A DNA stretch of 64,000 bases from UBA1723 sp045629285 (lineage in GTDB: Bacteria; Bacteroidota; Bacteroidia; Bacteroidales; Paludibacteraceae): positions 1 through 64,000 of the forward strand of contig JAZQQY010000029.1 in the NCBI GenBank assembly GCA_045629285.1, read 5' to 3'. The translations under genes and the position numbers were made by a program. Shown piece by piece: positions 28,057 through 36,033 of the stretch. Position 1 is the stretch's first letter. Each line of letters opens with the position of its first letter. The notes under the pieces were generated by a model. The model was not told the origin of the DNA. It saw only the letters and a list, made by a program, of their open reading frames with translations, and did not search any database.

Positions 28057-28064
28057 TAAATTTG
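28057..28064 (+). promoter_or_regulatory. Candidate -7 box for the FISUMP lipoprotein gene
   Basis: TAAATTTG, 33 bp upstream of the ATG at 28097. No convincing -33 element. Confidence 0.5.
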
Positions 28065-28096
28065 CTTACGTCTAATATCAAGTAAAACAATAAGAA

Positions 28097-28738
28097 ATGA
28101 AAAGGGCACTATTCACTTTAGCAAACTTGATGCTAATAATGTATGCTTTGGTTTCATGTAGTGGAACAGAAGATGAAAACACTGTCAACGGTTATGAATA
28201 TGTCGATCTTGGCTTACCTAGCGGCACAAAATGGGCTTCACGCAATGTAGGAGCAAAGAATGCTGAGTCTGCAGGCACATTTTTCGCCTGGGGAGAGGTC
28301 ACAGAAAGCAACTACACTGAAGCAGAATGCGAAACATACAATCGTTCAGCTTCGGATCTTTCAAAAGCCGGAATCGTACAGAATTTAAGATTGACAGCCG
28401 AATACGACGCAGCGACACACAACATGGGTGCCGGATGGTCGATGCCTTCGGAGCGACACTTCAAAGAGTTGGTTGAGAATTGCTCCTGGACATGGCAGGA
28501 CAAGCCAGCCGGATACAAAGTGATTGCAAAAAACGGCAATATGATATTCCTACCAGCTACAGGTTATATGGAAAGCGAAAGTAACCAAAACTACCCTAGC
28601 CAAGGTTTCTATTGGACATCAGAAATGGAATCCAACTCTACAAAGAACGCGATCGGTTTCGGATTTTCATCCACAAACCATGAAACGACATCATTCTACC
28701 GTGAGATCGGAAGATGTGTCCGTGCCGTCACAAAATAA
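28097..28738 (+). CDS. FISUMP-type lipoprotein
   Basis: 213 residues with a lipoprotein signal ending LVSC (Cys near 21). The mature domain begins YVDLGLPSGTKWASRNVGA, followed by GTFFAWGEV and a C-terminal GRCVRAVTK. This is the layout of the Fibrobacter succinogenes major domain (FISUMP) found in many Bacteroidales surface lipoproteins. The function of the domain is unknown; surface exposure is inferred. Monocistronic, ending in a terminator at 28770-28801. Confidence 0.88.
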   Translation: MKRALFTLANLMLIMYALVSCSGTEDENTVNGYEYVDLGLPSGTKWASRNVGAKNAESAGTFFAWGEVTESNYTEAECETYNRSASDLSKAGIVQNLRLTAEYDAATHNMGAGWSMPSERHFKELVENCSWTWQDKPAGYKVIAKNGNMIFLPATGYMESESNQNYPSQGFYWTSEMESNSTKNAIGFGFSSTNHETTSFYREIGRCVRAVTK

Positions 28739-28769
28739 TTCCGTACAAACGTTATTGATCACAATAGCG

Positions 28770-28801
28770 GGGCTGTCCTATTTTGGGCAGTCCTTTTTTT
28801 G
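28770..28801 (+). terminator. Intrinsic terminator after the FISUMP gene
   Basis: Stem GGGCTGTCC / GGGCAGTCC (two G-T wobbles) with a 6-nt loop, then eight T. Confidence 0.88.
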
Positions 28802-28805
28802 TAAG

Positions 28806-28826
28806 GTAAGATGTAAAATGTAATAG
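28806..28826. repeat. Heptad array, GTAAGAT/GTAAAAT family
   Basis: Units GTAAGAT, GTAAAAT, GTAATAG. It is the reverse complement of the TTACATC/TTACATT family and starts 4 bp after the terminator. Confidence 0.65.
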
Positions 28827-29083
28827 GTATCAGTAATCTGAAATTGGGTCGTAGTTGGCGAAAAATCGCAGAATTGTGGCGAAATGCAAGAATCTGTGGC
28901 AAAATGCAAGAATATCACCAAAAACGGTACGATTCTCAATTTTACAGGATTGATATTCAATATGATAGAAATCATAAACAAACCGCTTAACATTATACAA
29001 ATACGTAAAAAGTGACGAAAATAATGTGTTAACAATATCCTTTTACGCCATTTCAGATTCATTTTACGCATTTATAAAATCAA

Positions 29084-29115
29084 TTTGCACAGTAGTATCA
29101 ATCAAAATATATTTG
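29084..29115 (+). promoter_or_regulatory. Canonical promoter with no protein gene behind it
   Basis: TTTG at 29084-29087 and TATATTTG at 29108-29115, spacer 20 bp. Both boxes match the Bacteroidota consensus exactly. Predicted start of transcription is near 29122. Confidence 0.75.
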
Positions 29116-29121
29116 CAAGTG

Positions 29122-29617
29122 TAAAAGAAAACGACATCATTCAGTCTTCATGTTAGCCCTTTTTATTACGGTGTCGTTTTCTTTAACTCTAGCCTTGGAA
29201 AAAAGAAAAGGATGCGAAAATTGAAAAATGTTTTGAGTTTAATGTTATGGATATTATTGTGAGGTCCGACGGCGCCTTGGATTTAGTAATTAATGAGAAA
29301 AATTAAGAAATACAATACAGGTCTAATTTCCGATTCCGGAAATTACCTGTAGCGCCTAAGATATGATACTGGCGCAAAATCAGGCAGATGGCACGTTGCC
29401 ATCGTAAGAACCTGTCCAACGCCTTGGGACAAAATAGTTAGCGAAATGTGAATGAATAAAATAATCTAATGCATGGATGCGAAAAATCCTATGCGAAACA
29501 AACACAAAACGCTAATGCGAAACAGAGGTCATGATAAAAAATTCGAAATGACAATTTGTTTTTCCTTTAATAATCAATCTGCTCAGATGCGACTCAATGC
29601 TTCTGAGCAGTTTTTTT
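29122..29617 (+). ncRNA. Candidate structured transcript of about 0.5 kb
   Basis: Bounded by a consensus promoter and a strong terminator. Hairpins visible in order: AAGAAAACGACA (29125-29136) with TGTCGTTTTCTT (29172-29183) at the very 5' end; AATTTCC / GGAAATT inside CAGGT / ACCTG (about 29317-29350); GCGCC / GGCGC (29352-29375); GATGGCA-CGT-TGCCATC (29387-29403); TGTCC / GGACA around 29412-29431. It lacks the landmarks of RNase P RNA, tmRNA and SRP RNA. It may be a regulatory RNA, a leader for very short peptides, or a decayed gene cluster. Confidence 0.4.
29579..29617 (+). terminator. Strong intrinsic terminator of the candidate transcript
   Basis: Nine-bp stem CTGCTCAGA / TCTGAGCAG with a 14-nt loop, then seven T. 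Confidence 0.88.
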
Positions 29618-29645
29618 ATTCATAATTCGTAATGCATAATGCGTA
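29618..29645. repeat. Heptad array, ATTCATA/ATGCATA family
   Basis: Units ATTCATA, ATTCGTA, ATGCATA, ATGCGTA, directly abutting the last T of the terminator. Confidence 0.75.
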
Positions 29646-29757
29646 ATGGTCGGTACAATCAATCCAACTGATAATTGGAGCATGAATAGCTACACATGTT
29701 CTCTCCCCTCTCCCTCACGACCACATTTTATCCACGGTTGAGGAATACTATATATCT

Positions 29758-29798
29758 TGAAACCAGAAACCTAATCCCACCTTCTTACATCTTACATT
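29758..29798. repeat. Mixed heptad array: TGAAACC/AGAAACC then TTACATC/TTACATT
   Basis: TGAAACC AGAAACC (reverse complement of the GGTTTCA family) is followed 13 bp later by TTACATC TTACATT. The same two families are neighbours again at 58452-58486. Confidence 0.6.
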
Positions 29799-29895
29799 AA
29801 ACGAAAAAAGACGTCGAATATATCACATACTCAACGCCTTGGAAAAAAATAATTAATGCGAAAAATTTATGTTTCTTACCTCAAATGTAAATGGA

Positions 29896-30306
29896 TTAGT
29901 TATCAAGATACTTTACTACATATCTTGTAGCTTTTTTCTCCTCATTCACATAGATTCTATATTCACCTCTATCGTACTGATAAAGTTTAATATTTGCTTT
30001 GTCTAAGCTCGGTGTTGCACACTCAAAGCAGCAATACTTGAAATCCTTCTTTACAACCCAATGCTTAGGTTTTTCCATGATTTCATACACCGCATCGTCT
30101 ACATTGACCATATTCTTGGTCATATTGATAACAATTGAAGCATTGCTACCTACCCAAGGACCCCATGCGTACGCATCAGGAACATTCTTCGCTCCGACTC
30201 CAGCCGAGCTCTTGAATGCTCTGAAGCTAATCTCTTGCGCCGCAGTCTCCATAGAGAAAGCGAAAATTGAGAATAAAGCTATAAGGTATGTAAATAACCT
30301 CTTCAT
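29896..30306 (-). CDS. Small secreted protein of unknown function
   Basis: 136 residues with a clear Sec signal (MKRLFTYLIALFSIFAFSMETAAQ). The mature part contains KDFKYCCFECATPSL with three cysteines and ends YVVKYLDN. It is strand-rich, with no family recognised. It has its own promoter of high quality, so it is very probably real and expressed. Likely periplasmic or extracellular. Confidence 0.75.
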   Translation of the reverse strand: MKRLFTYLIALFSIFAFSMETAAQEISFRAFKSSAGVGAKNVPDAYAWGPWVGSNASIVINMTKNMVNVDDAVYEIMEKPKHWVVKKDFKYCCFECATPSLDKANIKLYQYDRGEYRIYVNEEKKATRYVVKYLDN

Positions 30307-30348
30307 TGTTTAATTGCTATCTTTATCTTGTAGTTCCGTTCTTTTCCA

Positions 30349-30379
30349 CAAATATAGCACAAAATTTAGCTTCTTCAAA
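30349..30379 (-). promoter_or_regulatory. Canonical promoter of the small secreted protein gene
   Basis: TATATTTG at 30349-30356 and TTTG at 30376-30379, spacer exactly 19 bp. The leader is about 37 nt. Confidence 0.82.
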
Positions 30380-30454
30380 GAATTCGGCTAAAAAATCATA
30401 ATACTTTTCCATATTTCCTCCTTTTTTGACAGCATTCTATGCTAAAGAGCATCT

Positions 30455-31081
30455 TTATTCTTCTTTCTTCAGCTTCGGAATTGAAATTCCATACTTCACT
30501 GCCAACAACCGACTGGCTATAACAACTCCTGCACAAGCAAAACTTGAGACAAGCTGGTTGGCACCTAATGCATCGCAGACGAAAAACACAACTCCGCCGA
30601 ATATGCATGCCGTGGCATAAATCTCTTTTTTGAAGATCAACGGCACCTGAGCCAACAAAACATCTCTGATTATACCTCCGGCTGCACCTCCCATCGTGCC
30701 CATCGCGATCGGCACCCACCATGGAAAGTCGTAAACCAACGTTTTCTCGATACCTACCACTGTGTAGAGCGCCAAACCGAACGTGTCAAAGATGAAAAAT
30801 GTCACATTCATGTGAATCAACCTCTTACGGAACACCACTACAAAGAGCAATGCCAAGATGGTCATCGTGACATAAAGTGAGTTTGTCATCCACACCGGCC
30901 TCTCTCCTAGCAACAGATCACGGATAGTTCCGCCACCGATTGCCGTAGCAAAACCTACAACAAAGGCGCCAAACAGGTCAAAACCTTTGTTTGCCGCCAT
31001 TCTTATACCACTGATTGCAAATGCGAAAACACCAATCGCATCAATGAGTTCAATCATGTTATTGATGTCCATCAATGCCAT
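30455..31081 (-). CDS. Trimeric intracellular cation channel (TRIC/UPF0126) family protein
   Basis: 208 residues, seven predicted transmembrane helices in two similar halves. Each half carries the family GG...RD motif: GGGTIRDLLLG near residue 48 and GGAAGGIIRDVLL near 136. Bacterial members form K+-permeable trimers; related YicG proteins have been linked to glycine uptake. The start overlaps the fur-like gene by 23 bp, so the two are translationally linked. Confidence 0.9.
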   Translation of the reverse strand: MALMDINNMIELIDAIGVFAFAISGIRMAANKGFDLFGAFVVGFATAIGGGTIRDLLLGERPVWMTNSLYVTMTILALLFVVVFRKRLIHMNVTFFIFDTFGLALYTVVGIEKTLVYDFPWWVPIAMGTMGGAAGGIIRDVLLAQVPLIFKKEIYATACIFGGVVFFVCDALGANQLVSSFACAGVVIASRLLAVKYGISIPKLKKEE

Positions 31082-31487
31082 ATTTAGAAATCTTTTTACT
31101 GCACTCTCCGCAAATTCCTTTTATAACGTAGCTTGTTTCAATCACTTGAAATCCTTCTGGCACTTCTACCATTGGCACCGACAATGACTTGCAACAATAG
31201 GTATGATGACATATATTACATGTGATATGCACATGTTGCTCCTCTTCCGACTTCGCAACACAATATTTCTGCGCTCCACTACCGTCGTCAATGGAATGAA
31301 GAAGATGATGCTCTTCAAACACCACTAAAGTACGGAAAATCGTAGAACGATCGATATCCGGAATCAAATCCTCGATATCCGTAAGCGAAAATGCAAACGG
31401 CACTTCATTGATTTTCTCCCAAATCAACACTCTGATAGAAGTGGCACGTATACCCGACTCTTTTAAAAACTCTTCCGATGACGCCAT
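31059..31487 (-). CDS. Fur family transcriptional regulator
   Basis: 142 residues. The N-terminal winged helix (about 10-80, with FSLTDIEDLIPDIDRSTIFRTL) is followed by a dimerisation domain. This carries metal sites HVHITCNICHH and CGECSKK, which include two CxxC pairs typical of the structural zinc. Fur and Zur functions cannot be told apart from sequence. It overlaps both neighbours, a membrane transporter-like gene upstream and the TRIC gene downstream, so the set may be metal-responsive. Confidence 0.92.
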   Translation of the reverse strand: MASSEEFLKESGIRATSIRVLIWEKINEVPFAFSLTDIEDLIPDIDRSTIFRTLVVFEEHHLLHSIDDGSGAQKYCVAKSEEEQHVHITCNICHHTYCCKSLSVPMVEVPEGFQVIETSYVIKGICGECSKKISKYGIDGHQ

Positions 31488-32071
31488 GCTCTAACAATCA
31501 TTTTAATAGCCAAATAGACCACGAAAAGCGACACTAATAAACCAACTATCGAATCGATGATTTCATAGCCTAGCACTCTTAGCAATATCATTCCGACAAA
31601 GACCTCAATTGGAACAAACGCCTCTTTCCATCTCTTCAATTGATTTGAAGCGTATACCAATCCAAGTACCATCGATAACAGTGATGCCGCTAACATAAGC
31701 CAAATTATTGGGTCTGAGAACGTTACCGGCCTACCGACTCTTACAAAAAACTCATTAATGACGATTGCAGAAAATCCCAACGACATAATGGAATCCAAAA
31801 CAAGAACGACTCCCCTGCCTATCTTTGCCGCTCTAGTATCCGGAAAGGCACTTTTTGCGACATCGTCACCAACAAGAAATATCGTTGCCAAATGGTAACC
31901 GACGCAAGCAGTGAGCGACATCGAGCCAGTACAGAATCCAGCTATAAGGTTAAGACAAACCAATACAAACTGAATCAACAAGAACATCAAAAATTTGAAC
32001 GATTTCTCATCCTTGTTTTCATCAACTCCTAAAACGTCGAGAATTACTTTCATAATGAAAATGATTTTCAA
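31463..32071 (-). CDS. Cation-diffusion-facilitator-like membrane protein
   Basis: 202 residues with about six transmembrane helices and a CDF-like plan: TGSMSLTACVGYHLATIFLVGDD in the region of helix 2, and GYEIIDSIVGLLVSLFVVYLAIK as the final helix pair. The usual HxxxD zinc motif of helix 2 is only partly present and the C-terminal cytosolic domain is missing, so transport is uncertain. The ATG overlaps the ribH stop (ATGA); ATG 32053 is an alternative. Its 3' end overlaps the fur-like gene by 25 bp. Confidence 0.65.
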   Translation of the reverse strand: MKIIFIMKVILDVLGVDENKDEKSFKFLMFLLIQFVLVCLNLIAGFCTGSMSLTACVGYHLATIFLVGDDVAKSAFPDTRAAKIGRGVVLVLDSIMSLGFSAIVINEFFVRVGRPVTFSDPIIWLMLAASLLSMVLGLVYASNQLKRWKEAFVPIEVFVGMILLRVLGYEIIDSIVGLLVSLFVVYLAIKMIVRAWRHRKSF

Positions 32072-32574
32072 AATGCGACATACGCATTCTCATCGATATC
32101 ACAAGTGAACCCTACCATACGAATAGCTGTCTGGGCACACTCAACACCCTTGTTTCCAAGAGCTCCACCGGCACGGTCGAGAGCCTGTTGCATGTCGTCT
32201 GTTGTAAGCAAACCGAAGATAACTGGTTTTGTACCCTCTGCATTCAACGCCGCGATACCGTTTGTTGTTCCCTGACAAACATAATCGAAATGAGGAGTGC
32301 CACCACGAACTACACAACCCAAAACGATAACAGCATCGACATCCTTGCACTGGCAGCTTTTCTTTGCCGCATAGACAAGTTCAAAGCTTCCCGGAACGTG
32401 GAAAACACGGATATCCTTGTCGAAAGCACCATGTTTTTTCAAAGTCTCGATCGCACCTTCACACAAAGCGAAAGTCACGTCTGAATTCCAATCAGAAACA
32501 ATGATATCAAATTTCATTCCTCCTGCGTGAGGAACTCTATTAGCGTCGTAAGCAGATAAATTTGTAGTAGACAT
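32068..32574 (-). CDS. ribH: 6,7-dimethyl-8-ribityllumazine synthase
   Basis: 168 residues. It catalyses the penultimate step of riboflavin synthesis. Family motifs are visible: VSDWNSDVTFALCEGA, HVPGSFELVYAAK, and GCVVRGGTPHFDYVC with the catalytic histidine near residue 97. The length is normal. The stop overlaps the start of the CDF-like gene. The rest of the riboflavin pathway is not in the window. Confidence 0.96.
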   Translation of the reverse strand: MSTTNLSAYDANRVPHAGGMKFDIIVSDWNSDVTFALCEGAIETLKKHGAFDKDIRVFHVPGSFELVYAAKKSCQCKDVDAVIVLGCVVRGGTPHFDYVCQGTTNGIAALNAEGTKPVIFGLLTTDDMQQALDRAGGALGNKGVECAQTAIRMVGFTCDIDENAYVAF

Positions 32575-32584
32575 ATATTTATAA

Positions 32585-32623
32585 AATTTAAAAGCCTCCT
32601 AATGCTTAACACAAAAGGAGGCA
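32585..32623 (-). terminator. Intrinsic terminator after the TPR gene
   Basis: Stem GCCTCCT / AGGAGGC with an A/T-rich left flank that gives a U-rich tract on the minus strand. It separates the TPR gene from ribH. Confidence 0.7.
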
Positions 32624-32643
32624 TATAATCAAAAAATCAAAAT

Positions 32644-33387
32644 TTACTTTGCAGTCTGGAAATACTGGATGTATTTGTCAGCGTCGTTAGCCTCGTTGCT
32701 ATCAGGGTAATCATTCTTGATAGACTCCATCAAATCAGCAGCCTTTGACTTATTACCATTGTTAAAATGAAGCATTGCAAGACGGTACATGTAAATTGGG
32801 GCAATCAAGCTATTCTTAGAATCGATTGCCTTATTGTAATACGACTCAGCCTCTTTAATGTTGTTTGTCTCAAAGAAACAGTCACCGATTGCACCGTAGA
32901 TAGCAGGAGAAACCAAATCACCGCCAGCAGAGAACTTCTTCAAATACTTGATAGCATCGTCGTTCTTGCCAAGATTCTTGTAGCAAACTCCAGCGTATGC
33001 ACAAGCAAGATTTCCAGCAGGAGTGTTTGAATACTTTTCCGCAACCTCCTCGAAGCCCATGAAATCCAACTCCTCGCTTCCATTCAATGCCAACTGGAAT
33101 GAATCGCGCTCAAACCATGACTGAGCCTTATAGATCGACTCGTTAGCTTCCTTCTTAGTTTCATTGTGGACATTTAGATACCAGATGATACCGATAACTA
33201 CAGCAACAATTACACCCAAAGCAATAATCAATGTGCTCTTATTATTCTCAATGAATGCCTCTGAACTAGTCAAGGCGTTCTCAACCTTGTCCATTGACTC
33301 ATTGAATTCGGCAGCCTGCTGCTGCTCCTGCTGCTCTCTCTCTTTTGCCTCCTGAGCCTGAGCTCTTTCCAATTCTTTATCTGACAT
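32644..33387 (-). CDS. Membrane-anchored TPR protein (YfgM-like)
   Basis: 247 residues. A Glu/Gln-rich cytosolic N-terminus (about 1-28, coiled-coil-like) is followed by one transmembrane helix (about 50-70, STLIIALGVIVAVVIGIIWYL) and a periplasmic TPR domain. The domain contains repeats such as AGNLACAYAGVCYKNLGKNDDAIKYL. This plan matches YfgM/ancillary SecYEG subunits that assist exported proteins, though homology is only structural here. It has its own promoter and terminator. Confidence 0.82.
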   Translation of the reverse strand: MSDKELERAQAQEAKEREQQEQQQAAEFNESMDKVENALTSSEAFIENNKSTLIIALGVIVAVVIGIIWYLNVHNETKKEANESIYKAQSWFERDSFQLALNGSEELDFMGFEEVAEKYSNTPAGNLACAYAGVCYKNLGKNDDAIKYLKKFSAGGDLVSPAIYGAIGDCFFETNNIKEAESYYNKAIDSKNSLIAPIYMYRLAMLHFNNGNKSKAADLMESIKNDYPDSNEANDADKYIQYFQTAK

Positions 33388-33424
33388 TTCTGTTTCTAAT
33401 TACTTCAAATTTCAAAAATCTGTG

Positions 33425-33455
33425 CGAAAGTATAAAAAATAAGACACATTTCAAA
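33425..33455 (-). promoter_or_regulatory. Promoter of the TPR gene
   Basis: TACTTTCG (one mismatch to TAnnTTTG) at 33425-33432 and TTTG at 33452-33455, spacer 19 bp. A perfect TATATTTG at 33452-33459 overlaps the -33 element and could be a second start. Confidence 0.55.
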
Positions 33456-33526
33456 TATATACCGAAAAAATAACGACAAAAATATGTTTTGACTCCTTTT
33501 ATAGTGGATTAAAAGAAATTTATTTA

Positions 33527-33534
33527 TAATTTTG
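33527..33534 (+). promoter_or_regulatory. Candidate -7 box for pheT (TAATTTTG)
   Basis: It matches TAnnTTTG, 36 bp upstream of the pheT ATG; no -33 TTTG at normal spacing. Confidence 0.5.
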
Positions 33535-33569
33535 TAGGTAGTTTTTGACAAAGTGATAACATATTTAAT

Positions 33570-36020
33570 ATGAATATATCATACAATTGGCTCAAAAGAT
33601 ACATAGATATCACAGAGTCGCCAGAGGAGATAGCAAAAATTCTTACATCTATTGGACTAGAGGTCGGCACATTGGAGTCGGCAATTCCTGAACTGTCAGA
33701 GGGTCTAAAGATCGGTGAAGTTGTTGAATGTGCAGCGCACGAGAATTCCGACCACTTGCACGTGGCCAAGGTAAACGTTGGTGATCCAGAATTGCTACAG
33801 ATTGTTTGTGGCGCACCAAACTGCCGCACTGGAATCAAGACAATCGTCGCAACTATAGGCACAGTGTTGCCTGACGGAGACAAGACATTCACTATCAAGA
33901 AGGGCAAACTTCGTGGCGTTGAGAGTCAAGGTATGTTATGTGCAGAAGACGAGATCGGTGTTGGAACTAGCCACGACGGTATCATCGAGCTACCTGCCGA
34001 CGCCAAAGTTGGTACTCTTGCAAAGGATTACTACGGTTGTAAGAGCGACACTATCATCGAGGTCGATATCACACCTAACCGTTCGGATGCAATTTCTCAC
34101 TATGGTGTAGCACGCGACTTGGCTGCATACTTCGCATTGCACGGTCCTGCACACAAACTAACTAAGCCTTCTACAGCAGACTTTAAAGTCGACAATCACA
34201 ATCGTGAGGTGAAGGTGACAGTAGATAATTCGGAAGCTTGTCCTCGCTATGCGGGAATCACTATCAATAATGTAACAGTCAAGGAGTCTCCTGGCTGGTT
34301 GAAGGAGTCGTTGTCGGCAATCGGCCTTCACCCTATTAATAATGTAGTAGACGTCACAAACTTCATTCTACATGGTATGGGCCAGCCACTTCACTGCTTC
34401 GATGCTGACAAAATCGCTGGTGGCACACTTACAGTCAAGACTTTGCCAGAGGGAACTAAGTTCGTTACCCTAGACGGTGTCGAGCGTTCTCTTAACGCAA
34501 ACGACTTGATGATCTGTGACGCTAACGGTGGTTCTTGTATCGCTGGTGTATTCGGCGGTTTGGATTCAGGCGTTACCGAGTCGACAAAATGCGTATTCCT
34601 AGAGTGTGCGTACTTCAACCCAGTATACGTAAGAAAGACTGCACGTCGCCACGGTTTGAATACAGACGCATCTTTCCGTTACGAGAGAGGATGTGATCCA
34701 GCTTGCAACGTCGAGATCGCAAAATATGCAGCAATGCTAATCAAGGAGGTTGCAGGCGGAGAGATCTCATCAGAAATTACAGATATCTATCCAAAGGAGA
34801 TCAAGCCATTCACAGTAGTAATGCACTACTCCAGAATCAATTCATTGATCGGCAAGGAGATCTCTAAGGAAGAGGTTCGCACTATCCTATCAGGTCTTCA
34901 GATCTCTTATATCAGCGAGAGCGACGACGAATTCGTAGTGTCGGTTCCAAACTACAGAGCTGACGTCCAGAGAGAGTGCGACGTGATCGAGGATATCCTT
35001 CGTATCTACGGTTACAACAACGTAACTCCAGATTTGTCAGTTAAATCATCATTGTCATTCTCTCCAAAGGTTAACAGCTACAAGCTACAGAACTTGATTT
35101 CTGAGCAGTTGACTGGCATGGGATTCAATGAGATCCTAAATAACTCGCTTACAAAGTCGGCTTATTACGACAACTGCGAGACATTCAAGGGAGAGAACAG
35201 AATCATGTTGATGAATCCACTAAGCAACGATTTGAACTGTATGCGTCAGACATTGCTATTCGGCGGACTTGAGAACATCAGCTACAACATCAACCGCAGA
35301 AGCCCTAACTTGGCATTCTACGAGTTTGGAAACTGCTACTACTACAATGCAAACGCACAGCAGACAGCAGAGAATCCATTGAAGCCATATTCAGAGGATT
35401 ACCACTTGGGTATGTGGCTTACAGGTATGAAGAGCGAGCAGAATTGGGTACAGCCACAGGCTAAGGCTACATTCTACACACTTCACGCATACGTAAAGAA
35501 TATTTTCAAGCGTCTTGGTATCGAAAGAACAAAAGTCAATGAGTATTCGGACGATTTGTTGAGCTACGGTTTGCAGATCACAACAGCAAACGGAAAGGTT
35601 CTTGCCACACTTGGAATCGTATCTAAGGAAGTTTGCAAGAAGATGGATATCTCACAGGAGGTTGAGTACGCAGATGTCAACTGGACAGCGTTGATGGGCG
35701 AGATGAAGAACCACAGCTTGACATACCACGACATTCCTAAGTATCCTGAGGTTAAGAGAGATTTGGCTCTTCTTATCGACAAGAAGACAACATTTGCAGA
35801 GATCGAGAAGATTGCACGCGACACAGAGAAGAAGTTGCTTAAGGATGTATACCTATTCGACGTGTACGAAGGCAAGACACTAGATTTCGGCAAGAAGTCA
35901 TACGCCGTATCATTCATTCTACAGGATGAAGAGAAGACATTGACAGATTCTCAGATCGACGCAATCATGAACAAGTTGATCAAGAATTTCGAGACAAAAC
36001 TAGAAGCAAAAATTAGATAA
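33570..36020 (+). CDS. pheT: Phenylalanine-tRNA ligase beta subunit
   Basis: 816 residues, the bacterial full-length form. N-terminal strands MNISYNWLKRYID and the EMAP-like tRNA-binding domain (about 40-150) are followed by the B3/B4 editing domain (about 210-390), the B5 domain, a catalytic-like core with PNYRADVQRECDVIEDILRI near 460, and the C-terminal FDX-ACB domain (about 725-816). It pairs with PheS, which is not in the window. It is the first gene of a plus-strand run pheT-yebC-pfp with 13 and 32 bp gaps. Confidence 0.97.
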   Translation: MNISYNWLKRYIDITESPEEIAKILTSIGLEVGTLESAIPELSEGLKIGEVVECAAHENSDHLHVAKVNVGDPELLQIVCGAPNCRTGIKTIVATIGTVLPDGDKTFTIKKGKLRGVESQGMLCAEDEIGVGTSHDGIIELPADAKVGTLAKDYYGCKSDTIIEVDITPNRSDAISHYGVARDLAAYFALHGPAHKLTKPSTADFKVDNHNREVKVTVDNSEACPRYAGITINNVTVKESPGWLKESLSAIGLHPINNVVDVTNFILHGMGQPLHCFDADKIAGGTLTVKTLPEGTKFVTLDGVERSLNANDLMICDANGGSCIAGVFGGLDSGVTESTKCVFLECAYFNPVYVRKTARRHGLNTDASFRYERGCDPACNVEIAKYAAMLIKEVAGGEISSEITDIYPKEIKPFTVVMHYSRINSLIGKEISKEEVRTILSGLQISYISESDDEFVVSVPNYRADVQRECDVIEDILRIYGYNNVTPDLSVKSSLSFSPKVNSYKLQNLISEQLTGMGFNEILNNSLTKSAYYDNCETFKGENRIMLMNPLSNDLNCMRQTLLFGGLENISYNINRRSPNLAFYEFGNCYYYNANAQQTAENPLKPYSEDYHLGMWLTGMKSEQNWVQPQAKATFYTLHAYVKNIFKRLGIERTKVNEYSDDLLSYGLQITTANGKVLATLGIVSKEVCKKMDISQEVEYADVNWTALMGEMKNHSLTYHDIPKYPEVKRDLALLIDKKTTFAEIEKIARDTEKKLLKDVYLFDVYEGKTLDFGKKSYAVSFILQDEEKTLTDSQIDAIMNKLIKNFETKLEAKIR

Positions 36021-36033
36021 ACTGAAATAAAAT

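Larger units (their letters stand above)
29192..29858 (+). repeat. Four-copy GCCTTGG...ATGnGAAAA leader motif
   Basis: GCCTTGG occurs at 29192, 29274, 29421 and 29836. In copies 1, 2 and 4 an A-rich stretch of 12-13 nt leads to ATGCGAAAA or ATGAGAAAA (ATG at 29212, 29293, 29856). In copy 3 the matching spot reads TTAGCGAAA, so the ATG is lost. Copies 2 and 4 share TAATTAATG before GAAAAATT. Two more ATGCGAAA words without GCCTTGG lie between about 29477 and 29525. Confidence 0.6.
28739..29895. other. 1.16-kb stretch without an accepted protein gene
   Basis: It holds the terminator of the FISUMP gene, a heptad array, a canonical plus-strand promoter (29084-29115), a hairpin-rich region and a strong terminator (29579-29617). 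Further heptad arrays follow, along with four copies of a GCCTTGG...ATGnGAAAA motif (29192-29858). Short reading frames of 12-36 codons start at several of these ATGs. The minus-strand frame at 28778-29071 is not accepted as a gene. Confidence 0.7.

Noticed and set aside
28778..29071. 97-residue minus-strand frame starting MRKMNLKWRKRIL
   Set aside because: It runs through the FISUMP terminator and a heptad array and has no family signature. Its C-terminal codons are the antisense of the terminator.
29122..29617. RNase P RNA, tmRNA or SRP RNA
   Set aside because: No GAGGAAAGTCC/ACAGAA core of RNase P, no tmRNA tag frame ending in ALAA or tRNA-like ends, and no SRP Alu or helix-8 motif could be found.
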